Assembly (NCBI GenBank): GCA_002441345.1
Contig: DJVU01000056.1
Location: forward strand, 1 to 12,395
Source of the DNA: Bacteroidales bacterium UBA6248
Lineage (GTDB): Bacteria; Bacteroidota; Bacteroidia; Bacteroidales; Lentimicrobiaceae
Length of the DNA: 12,395 bases
Direction of reading: 5' to 3'
Of this stretch, positions 6,749-12,395 are shown piece by piece. How positions within the stretch are numbered: the first letter of the stretch is position 1; the number at the start of each line of letters is the position of its first letter. The notes under the pieces are model-generated. The model worked only from the letters and a program-made list of their open reading frames with translations, did not search any database and was not told the DNA's origin. The position numbers were made by a program, and so were the translations under genes.

Positions 6749-7882
6749 ATGTATCTGAAAAAATTAACCCTTTTTAATTTTAAAAATTACCGGGAAGTCT
6801 CACTCATCTTCTCTGAAAAACTGAATTGTTTTACGGGTCGCAACGGAGTAGGGAAAACCAATATTCTTGATGCCATTCATTATTTGTCGTTTACCAAAAG
6901 CTATTTCAATCTGGTCGACAACCTGAATATTCGCCATGGGGAGGACTATTTTGCTATTCATGGTCAGTTTCAGCGTAATGGAAATGGTCCGGATGATGTA
7001 AGCTGTATCCTCAGGCGTAATCAGAAAAAGCAATTCCGGATCAATACTAAGGATTATGACCGGATGGCCGATCATATCGGCGAATTTCCGCTGGTTATGG
7101 TGTCGCCTTACGATCGTGACCTGATCAACGAAGGGAGTGAACTCCGCCGGAAGTACATGGATTCAGTGATTTCCCAGTTTGATAAGTTTTACCTCGAAGA
7201 CCTGATAACATACAATAAATCCCTTGTCCAGCGAAATGCTCTGCTCAAGGACTTTGCGGAACGCGGGTATTTTGACTGGACAAGCCTTGAAATCTGGGAT
7301 GAACAAATGGCAGGGCCAGCCGCCCGCATTCACAGTCGCCGGCACACTTTTATCGAAGGCTTTATTCCCGTGTTCAGAAAGTACTTTGAATTTATAAGCC
7401 AGGGCCGGGAGGAGGTTAATGTTGTATATAATTCAGACCTTTACCAGACAAGCTTTCATGAATTGCTGAAATCCAATCTGCAGCGCGACCAGGGAGCACG
7501 GTATACAACCTCGGGAATTCATAAGGACGACCTTGAATTTACCATCGGAGGATATCCCGTAAAGAAGTTCGGCTCTCAGGGGCAGCAGAAGTCCTTCGTG
7601 CTGGCCATTAAACTGGCTCAGTTCGATTATACCCAGGGAATAAAAGGGTATAAACCCATTTTGCTGCTCGACGATATCTTCGACAAACTCGACAGCGACC
7701 GGGTTAGCCAGCTAATTCACCTCGTCGGAGAAAATTCATTCGGGCAGGTTTTTATTACCGATACACAGCCCGAACGGATAAACAAGATTTTTGAGTCTCA
7801 AACCATCGATCATCGTATCTTTGAAGTGACATCGGGAACGGTTGTGGTTCCCGGTAATAACGATGGCACTTTAACGGTTTAA
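6749..7882 (+). CDS. recF: DNA replication and repair protein RecF
   Basis: RecF is an SMC/ABC-type ATPase that binds gapped DNA and, with RecO and RecR, loads RecA on single-stranded gaps. The 377-aa protein has an N-terminal KLTLFNFKNYRE typical of RecF. Walker A lies at residues 30-37 (GRNGVGKT), the ABC-signature-like GSQGQQKS starts at 275, and Walker B in ILLLDDIFDKLD has Asp308/Asp309. The coiled-coil lobe between them carries no catalytic motif. The frame is open further upstream, to an ATG at 6569 inside ispH. However, the ATG at 6749 gives the canonical N-terminus and sits 4 nt after the ispH stop, so it is the true start. It lies in an operon with ispH and the DUF721 gene rather than beside dnaA or dnaN. 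Confidence 0.96.
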   Translation: MYLKKLTLFNFKNYREVSLIFSEKLNCFTGRNGVGKTNILDAIHYLSFTKSYFNLVDNLNIRHGEDYFAIHGQFQRNGNGPDDVSCILRRNQKKQFRINTKDYDRMADHIGEFPLVMVSPYDRDLINEGSELRRKYMDSVISQFDKFYLEDLITYNKSLVQRNALLKDFAERGYFDWTSLEIWDEQMAGPAARIHSRRHTFIEGFIPVFRKYFEFISQGREEVNVVYNSDLYQTSFHELLKSNLQRDQGARYTTSGIHKDDLEFTIGGYPVKKFGSQGQQKSFVLAIKLAQFDYTQGIKGYKPILLLDDIFDKLDSDRVSQLIHLVGENSFGQVFITDTQPERINKIFESQTIDHRIFEVTSGTVVVPGNNDGTLTV

Positions 7883-7889
7883 GAACGAT

Positions 7890-8186
7890 ATGGCGAAACG
7901 AACCACAAACAATCAGTCGTTGCGGGAGGTCATCGAAGAGATGATTGCAGCCTACCGGATCGGCGATAAGCTGAATCAGGCCCGTGTAATCAGTTTGTGG
8001 GATGGTGTCGTAGGTAAGATGATTGCCCGTGATACCACGCATCTGTACATTAATAACCGGACACTCTTCGTAAAACTAAACTCTCCGGCACTGCGGGAAG
8101 AACTATCCTATGCAAGAAGCAGGCTTATCAAGTCGTTGAACAAAGCCGCAGGAGCCAGTGTAATTGACGACATTGCCTTCGTATAA
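7890..8186 (+). CDS. DUF721 / DciA-like protein
   Basis: This 98-aa protein starts 7 nt after the recF stop and closes the operon. It shows the DUF721 pattern: an N-terminal helix (SLREVIEEMIAAY), a conserved Trp37 in ISLWDGVVG, and the strand-rich LYINNRTLFVKLNSPALREE followed by a helix (LSYARSRLIKSL). DUF721 is the core of DciA, the replicative helicase (DnaB) loader or operator in bacteria that lack DnaC and DnaI. The fold is KH-like. This copy is essentially the bare domain without a long tail. Genomic pairing with recF is also seen in Actinobacteria, where DUF721 follows recF, and supports a role in replication. Family membership is firm; DciA function here is inferred. Confidence 0.85.
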   Translation: MAKRTTNNQSLREVIEEMIAAYRIGDKLNQARVISLWDGVVGKMIARDTTHLYINNRTLFVKLNSPALREELSYARSRLIKSLNKAAGASVIDDIAFV

Positions 8187-8225
8187 TTCGCGAACATTCT
8201 GATTTCCTTGTTTTTCAGCGTGTAA

Positions 8226-8250
8226 AGAACCTGCCGCTGAGCCGGGTTCT
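8226..8250. terminator. Weak hairpin between convergent genes
   Basis: AGAACCTG (8226-8233) pairs with CGGGTTCT (8243-8250), with one G-T wobble and a 9-nt loop. It lies in the 99-nt space between the convergent DUF721 and FAH-family genes, where a bidirectional terminator would be expected. Neither side has a strong T-run, so the terminator call is tentative. Confidence 0.25.
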
Positions 8251-8285
8251 GTCTGGCGGTATTTACGGTATAACCATGGGTTATT

Positions 8286-8897
8286 TTACCGGATATTGCA
8301 GAGCAGCATCTTGCGGTCGCCAATAAAGGCTTCCAGACGGTCGCCCACTTTTACGGGCCCGACTCCTGCCGGAGTGCCTGTGAAAATGTAATCGCCTTGC
8401 TTAAGGGTAACAAAGCGGGAAACATACGCGATGATTGCATCAAAGGAAAAAATCATATCGGCTGAATTGCCCTGCTGTACTATCTCCCCGTTTTTATAAA
8501 GCCCGAAGGGGATGTAGCCGGGGTCCGTAAACGAATCCATCGGTAAAAAATCACTAACGGGAGCCGAGAAGTCAAACGCTTTTGCCATTTCCCAGGGAAG
8601 TCCCTTTTCCTTTGCCTTCTGCTGCAGGTCACGTGCCGTAAAATCAATGCCAACGCCAATACCGTCGTAATATGTATGGGCAAATTTCTCCTGAATATTT
8701 CTGCCGACCTTATTAATGTGAAGCACGAGTTCCGTTTCGTAATGTATATCGTTTGAAAACGGCGGATAGAAAAAAGGCTGGTTATTTCGAAGCTGTGCCG
8801 ATTCGGGTTTCATAAAAAAAACAGGCTCGGCAGGTACCGGGTTGTTTAGCTCCCGTGCATGCTCAGTGTAGTTGCGGCCAATGCAGATAATTTTCAT
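8286..8897 (-). CDS. FAH-family hydrolase/decarboxylase (FAHD1/YcgM-like)
   Basis: The 203-aa protein belongs to the fumarylacetoacetate hydrolase superfamily, in the short single-domain group that includes acylpyruvases and oxaloacetate decarboxylases. It begins KIICIGRNYTEHARELN, typical of the group. Metal ligands are seen as Glu54 and Glu56 (HYETEL) and Asp85 (GIDFTARD). The Glu-to-Asp spacing is the same as between Glu71 and Asp102 of human FAHD1. It also has PWEMAKAFDFSAPVSDF with Lys106, and the TGTPAGVGPVKVGD loop with TGTP at 173-176. All catalytic features are intact, so an active Mg/Mn-dependent enzyme cleaving a C-C bond in a small 2-oxo acid is likely. The exact substrate cannot be read from sequence. 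It lies 76 nt downstream of the exonuclease gene on the same strand and may be co-transcribed with it. Confidence 0.9.
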   Translation of the reverse strand: MKIICIGRNYTEHARELNNPVPAEPVFFMKPESAQLRNNQPFFYPPFSNDIHYETELVLHINKVGRNIQEKFAHTYYDGIGVGIDFTARDLQQKAKEKGLPWEMAKAFDFSAPVSDFLPMDSFTDPGYIPFGLYKNGEIVQQGNSADMIFSFDAIIAYVSRFVTLKQGDYIFTGTPAGVGPVKVGDRLEAFIGDRKMLLCNIR

Positions 8898-8973
8898 GGA
8901 TAAGCTGTTATAGTGTAATCGTTCTGTTCTTTTTCGAATGAAAACAGTTTGGTTGTTATCAGGAGTCTTATTT

Positions 8974-9795
8974 TCAGATCTTTACGGAACTCTTGTTAAA
9001 GCCCCTGAGCTTGATCGCGGTTATAAGTTTCTTTGTGGACAGTGGAAAGTCAGATTTCATCATCCAGTCGTAATACGAGGGTTCCGTACTAAAAACTTCT
9101 TCCACAGATTTGCCTTTGTTCTTGCCAAAGTTGAAGACTTCCTGCTTTTTGTCGTTAAAAATTATGTGTCCTGCCAGGTCGGCATTGCGGGTCTGGAACG
9201 AGAATTCGTGCAATGCATTAATATCGTTAACAACCGGTGTTGAGATGTTGCCTTCGCGATCGGTATATTCAGCACCTTCGTAGCGTTGTATCTGGGCTTT
9301 CAGAACCTCCAGGGTAGCACGTGTGTCGGCTTCCGCCGAATGGGCGTTTACAATATCCTTGTCGCAATAGAACTTATAGGCAGCCTTAAGCGTCCTTGGT
9401 TCCATTTTATGGAAGATATTCTGCACATCAATAAACCTGCGACCCTTGATTTCGAAATCTACTTCAGCACGCAGAAATTCTTCAACCAGCAGGGGAATGT
9501 CAAACTTATTGGAGTTATAACCACCAAGGTCGCAGTTTTGTAAAAACTGGTTTAAAAGAGGAGCAAGCATGGCAAACGATGGCTCATTCTTTACATCTTC
9601 GTCGCTTATTCCATGAATGGCCGTTACCTCAGCAGGTATGGGGATGCCAGGATTTATCCTGCGTGTCAGCGTTTCTTCCCTTCCATCGGGATGTATTTTT
9701 ATGATACAAATTTCGACGATGCGGTCGGAGCCCACGCTGGTGCCGGTTGTTTCCAGATCAAAAACCGCCAGGGGCTTTGTGAGATTTAACTTCAT
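8974..9795 (-). CDS. DEDDh 3'-5' exonuclease with ExoX-like C-terminal domain
   Basis: The 273-aa protein has an N-terminal DnaQ-like DEDDh exonuclease fold. Asp13 and Glu15 are in FDLETTGT (ExoI), Asp99 is in YNSNKFDIPLL (ExoII), and His142 and Asp147 are in AHSAEADTRA (ExoIII, with the H-x4-D spacing of the DEDDh class). The C-terminal part (about 215-265, with FNFGKNKGKSVEEV and YYDWMMKSDFP) resembles the small domain found at the C-terminus of ExoX-like exonucleases. It is annotated in various genomes as a DNA polymerase III epsilon subunit, but nothing here shows a polymerase link; a role in DNA repair or degradation is equally likely. The ATG at 9795 follows a terminator hairpin, so the gene probably has its own promoter, but no perfect TAnnTTTG was found. 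Confidence 0.9.
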   Translation of the reverse strand: MKLNLTKPLAVFDLETTGTSVGSDRIVEICIIKIHPDGREETLTRRINPGIPIPAEVTAIHGISDEDVKNEPSFAMLAPLLNQFLQNCDLGGYNSNKFDIPLLVEEFLRAEVDFEIKGRRFIDVQNIFHKMEPRTLKAAYKFYCDKDIVNAHSAEADTRATLEVLKAQIQRYEGAEYTDREGNISTPVVNDINALHEFSFQTRNADLAGHIIFNDKKQEVFNFGKNKGKSVEEVFSTEPSYYDWMMKSDFPLSTKKLITAIKLRGFNKSSVKI

Positions 9796-9807
9796 AGTTA
9801 TAAAATT

Positions 9808-9843
9808 AAAACGGGGTGTCAGTTTTTTTCGACAACCCCGTTT
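9808..9843 (-). terminator. Rho-independent terminator after the E2 gene
   Basis: AAACGGGG-TGTC (9809-9820) pairs with GACAACCCCGTTT (9831-9843) with a single bulged base around a 10-nt loop. Read on the - strand, the stem is followed by a T-rich run (TTTTAATTTTAT). It lies about 120 nt downstream of the E2 stop and 13 nt before the exonuclease start, so it should insulate the two genes. Confidence 0.75.
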
Positions 9844-9965
9844 CTATTCAGAATCCATAATCACTTCGGCGGGGTAAACTGTCATCGCAATAAGCCCGGT
9901 CGCTGCAATGGCAGCTAAAAGGCGTTACGTTGAACTGCTCCGGCGAAGGTACTTTATTTTTCAGG

Positions 9966-11273
9966 TCAGACCGTACGGTTAACGTCGAAACTTTCGAGCA
10001 GCTGCTGCATTTTCTGCAGGTACATTCCGCCAAGCGCCCCGTCAACCACCCGGTGGTCGTACGATAACGACAGGATCATCATGTGCCTGATCGCAATTAC
10101 ATCGCCATCGGCTGTTTCAAGCACTGCCGGTTTTTTCTTAATCACCCCTATACCAAGTATTGCAACCTGAGGCTGGTTGATGATGGGCGAACCGGTAATG
10201 CTTCCAAAGGTGCCGAGATTGGTAATGGTAAACGTGCCGCCGGAGATATCGTCGGGATCGAGTTTGTTGGCTCTGGCTTTCGAAGCAAGGTGGTTTACGT
10301 CTTTTGCGAGTCCGACAAGGTTCTTCTGGTCTGCATTTTTAATAACGGGAACGATAAGGTTACCGTTAGGCAGAGCTGCAGCCATTCCGATGTTGATGTT
10401 CTTCCTGAGAATGACTTTGTATCCGTCGACCGATGCATTAACGCCGGGATATGTTCTGAGTGCCTGAGCTGCTGCTTCTATAAAAATAGGGGTAAAGGTA
10501 ATTTTCTCCTTTTCGCGCTGTTGGAACTCATCTTTGATTTTGTCGCGCCACTTAACGATGTTGGTAACATCTACTTCTATAAATGAAGTGACATGAGGCG
10601 ATACCTGTTTCGACATCACCATGTGGTCGGCGATCAGCTTGCGCATCCGATCCATTTCAACGATCTCGTCGCCGCTGCCTGCAGAAACCTGCGGTGCCTG
10701 AACCTTTTGAGCCGGAGCGGAAGGTGCGGGCTTCGTGGCAGTTTCCTGAGGTGCCGAAGCGGCGGCAGGTGCTGAGGTCCGCGACTTCAGATACGCCATC
10801 AGATCGTCTTTCGTAAGTCGTCCGTCCTTGCCGGAACCCTGAATTCTGTCAAGTTCAGCCTGGCTGATTCCTTCCGTTTTCGCAATATTCTTCACCAGAG
10901 GTGAATAAAAACGCTCACTGCTACTGGATATTTCTTCTGTGGTTGACGGGACGGATGCGATGATTTCTTCAGCAGCCTTTTCTTCGGGTTTGGCGGCTGG
11001 AGCTGCTTCTGCAACAACGACAGCAGCATCGGGATCCGTTTCTATTATTGCAATTATCTTTCCTACTGCTACAACATCCCCTTCGTTGAATAGCACCTGA
11101 ACCATCTTCCCTTCAACCGGAGAGGGGATTTCCGAATCTACCTTATCGGTTGCAATCTCTACAATGGGATCGTCCTCTTCAATGGTATCCCCGGGTGATT
11201 TTAACCATTTGGTAATGGTTGCTTCAATAATACTTTCGCCCAGTTTGGGCATTACAACTTCAAATTTTGCCAT
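9966..11273 (-). CDS. 2-oxo acid dehydrogenase complex E2 (dihydrolipoamide acyltransferase)
   Basis: This is the acyltransferase core of a pyruvate, branched-chain or 2-oxoglutarate dehydrogenase-type complex. It passes the acyl group from E1 to CoA through a lipoyl arm. The 435-aa protein shows the full domain order. One lipoyl domain spans residues 1-80, with the lipoylated Lys44 in EIATDKVDSEIP. An Ala/Pro/Glu-rich linker leads to a peripheral-subunit-binding domain (about 122-165, with PLVKNIAKTEGIS and GSGKDGRLTKDDL). A second Ala/Pro linker and the catalytic domain follow, the latter with SYDHRVVDG placing His407 and Asp411. The N-terminal MPKLGESIIEATI suggests the branched-chain or mixed class, but the substrate cannot be fixed. 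No E1 or E3 genes are in the window. The ATG at 11273 gives a perfect lipoyl-domain start. Confidence 0.95.
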   Translation of the reverse strand: MAKFEVVMPKLGESIIEATITKWLKSPGDTIEEDDPIVEIATDKVDSEIPSPVEGKMVQVLFNEGDVVAVGKIIAIIETDPDAAVVVAEAAPAAKPEEKAAEEIIASVPSTTEEISSSSERFYSPLVKNIAKTEGISQAELDRIQGSGKDGRLTKDDLMAYLKSRTSAPAAASAPQETATKPAPSAPAQKVQAPQVSAGSGDEIVEMDRMRKLIADHMVMSKQVSPHVTSFIEVDVTNIVKWRDKIKDEFQQREKEKITFTPIFIEAAAQALRTYPGVNASVDGYKVILRKNINIGMAAALPNGNLIVPVIKNADQKNLVGLAKDVNHLASKARANKLDPDDISGGTFTITNLGTFGSITGSPIINQPQVAILGIGVIKKKPAVLETADGDVIAIRHMMILSLSYDHRVVDGALGGMYLQKMQQLLESFDVNRTV

Positions 11274-11295
11274 TTCATTTGTGTTTGAAGGTTCT

Positions 11296-11315
11296 CCGGC
11301 ATGAAAAACTGCCGG
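11296..11315. repeat. Short hairpin in the leader of the E2 gene
   Basis: CCGGCA (11296-11301) and TGCCGG (11310-11315) form a perfect 6-bp inverted repeat with an 8-nt loop, 22 nt upstream of the E2 start codon. There is no T-run after it on the - strand, so it is not a standard terminator. It could be a leader structure or an operator, or chance in a CCGG-rich stretch. Confidence 0.3.
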
Positions 11316-11372
11316 TTACCGGTAAATCTACGGCCAATTAACAAATGTCCTATAAAAAGGTTTACGAAACAA

Positions 11373-12395
11373 TCAGCCTTTTCGGCCCAGACTTCTGAAT
11401 CCCCGGACAAAAATATTGATATCGTTTGTGATTTTGTAATCACGGGCGTATAACATATTGAGTCTGAGGATGGTTTCTGTATCAAGTTTGGAAACACTTA
11501 AGGCATCTGTAGGGTTGAGTACACCTTTACGGATGTGAGGCAGGGAAGAACTTGCAGCAGGTGCCGGACCATAACCTATCCAGGTACGGAAACCGGTTAA
11601 AACCCTGATAAGATTGAGAATAAATCCCGGAGGATTTTTCATTACCCACATAAGCAGGGGCGATAAGGGAAGCAGAAGCAGGGCAGTTCCAAAATCAAAC
11701 AGCCGCTTGTTCCTGAGATTATTTACCTTAACTATGGAGTTGATTTCGATCACATACAGGTCGCCCCGGGTATTAATGGAATTCGATCCTATGATTGAAA
11801 GGCTCTCGGGAGGTGCGATCTTAAATTCAACCGAACACTCGCTGAGTTGCGACATTGTATCGATGATTTTATGGGCCGGTATGTCGCGGGCGCAAAAAAT
11901 GACCTCATCAATTTTGTATATGCTGATGATCTCCTGAATGTCGGCTAAAGAGCCAATAAACGCGCTATTTTTTTTTGGTTTTTCTCCGGCTGACACCAGC
12001 CCGATGAATCCGGGATTCATCAGACTTTTCCGGAGAAGTTCAGCCACGCGTTCGGACTCTTCTTCGTTTCCGGATATAATAAATCGCCGGTTTTCGTTGG
12101 ATCCCAGCCGGTACGATTTAAATCCGGCAAAATGCAGCAGTAAACGGATTCCTGTTATGGAAATTAGCCCCCATGCACCGGCAAGTATGATAATGGCTCT
12201 TGAAAATCTGAATCCCGAAGGCAGCAGGGCGTAAAGCACCAGTACGGCTACTGTGCCGGCAAACATTCCGGCAAAAATTTTGCGTAAACTAAGGGGTTTG
12301 TCGTAGCCGCCGGCAACCAGCACGGCAAAAAGCCAGATAAGTATATAGGCTGGCAACAGTCCAAACAGAAATTGCGGGGGATAGTGCCCGCCAAA
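11373..12395 (-). CDS. Membrane protein with degenerate sugar-phosphotransferase C-terminus, partial
   Basis: The frame is open from the right edge to a TGA at 11373, giving 340 visible residues; the start is beyond 12395. About three hydrophobic segments (roughly residues 10-25, 40-58 and 65-84) are followed by a Rossmann-like unit (RRFIISGNEEESERVAELL). The order and the later NKRLFDFGTALLLLPLSPLLMW (a membrane re-entry segment) match polyprenyl-phosphate glycosylphosphotransferases such as WbaP/WcaJ. The end (YARDYKITNDINIFVRGF) also fits. However, the catalytic core between them is cut short: the KxRxM and DELPQ motifs are absent, and only a trace of the SLVGPRP motif remains as TWIGYGP. 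Bacteroidota have longer proteins where such a tail follows a family-2 glycosyltransferase domain; the missing N-terminus may be that. A scaffolding or lipid-linked envelope-sugar role is possible, but transferase activity by this domain is unlikely. Confidence 0.7.
   Translation of the reverse strand, partial: FGGHYPPQFLFGLLPAYILIWLFAVLVAGGYDKPLSLRKIFAGMFAGTVAVLVLYALLPSGFRFSRAIIILAGAWGLISITGIRLLLHFAGFKSYRLGSNENRRFIISGNEEESERVAELLRKSLMNPGFIGLVSAGEKPKKNSAFIGSLADIQEIISIYKIDEVIFCARDIPAHKIIDTMSQLSECSVEFKIAPPESLSIIGSNSINTRGDLYVIEINSIVKVNNLRNKRLFDFGTALLLLPLSPLLMWVMKNPPGFILNLIRVLTGFRTWIGYGPAPAASSSLPHIRKGVLNPTDALSVSKLDTETILRLNMLYARDYKITNDINIFVRGFRSLGRKG

Noticed and set aside
8215..8240. An alternative hairpin, TCAGCG with CGCTGA, in the convergent gap.
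   Set aside because: It competes with the 8226-8250 hairpin, has a 14-nt loop and lacks a T-run, so a separate regulatory role is not supported.
9844..9965. A possible small gene or RNA between E2 and the terminator.
   Set aside because: I saw no open frame with family features and no stable fold apart from the terminator. It is most likely the E2 3' untranslated region.
10083..10586. A 167-codon + strand open frame inside the E2 gene.
   Set aside because: It is antisense to the E2 catalytic domain, which is intact. The product is Cys/Asn-rich and unlike any family I know.

Overview
The window looks like a chromosomal housekeeping segment from a free-living or environmental member of the Bacteroidota, most likely near the Bacteroidales. 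Four things point there. A porQ gene (type IX secretion, a Bacteroidota-specific machine) is present. The ybbR-coaE pair and the ispH-recF-DUF721 cluster fit the phylum. TAnnTTTG-type -7 promoter elements lie ahead of several genes. Shine-Dalgarno sequences are largely absent. No tRNA, rRNA, CRISPR array, insertion sequence or phage gene was seen, and no gap without a gene exceeds about 260 bases.

Left part, + strand. The 3' end of a YbbR/CdaR-like gene (to 527) is followed by coaE (dephospho-CoA kinase, 785-1390) and, 3 nt later, by a 177-aa protein with a UvrD/PcrA-C-terminus-like Tudor/SH3 motif (1394-1927). A mitochondrial-type aconitase (2098-4365) closes this part. It has all three cluster cysteines and ends at a strong intrinsic terminator (4377-4405).

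Middle, + strand. porQ (best start GTG 4526) stands alone behind its own -7 element. After a 257-nt intergenic region comes a tight operon of ispH, recF (4-nt gap) and a DUF721/DciA-like gene (7-nt gap). A Bacteroidota-type promoter sits immediately before the ispH ATG and a perfect 7+4+7 inverted repeat lies upstream of it. The cmk gene that I recall lying between porQ and ispH in relatives is absent.

Right part, - strand. In transcription order there is a membrane protein with a degenerate sugar-phosphotransferase C-terminus (enters from beyond 12395), then an E2 subunit of a 2-oxo acid dehydrogenase complex (11273-9966). A terminator hairpin (9808-9843) follows, then a DEDDh 3'-5' exonuclease with an ExoX-like C-terminal domain (9795-8974) and an FAH-family hydrolase or decarboxylase (8897-8286). 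The + and - strand blocks converge at about 8187-8285.

By function the window mixes central carbon metabolism (aconitase, E2, FAH protein), cofactor and isoprenoid synthesis (CoaE, IspH), DNA maintenance (RecF, DUF721, exonuclease) and envelope or secretion (YbbR, PorQ, sugar-transferase-like protein). I found no convincing undescribed multi-gene system. The points most worth a second look are the catalytically stripped sugar-transferase-like protein, the Tudor-motif protein coupled to coaE, the near-leaderless ispH promoter with its upstream palindrome, and the recF-DUF721 pairing.
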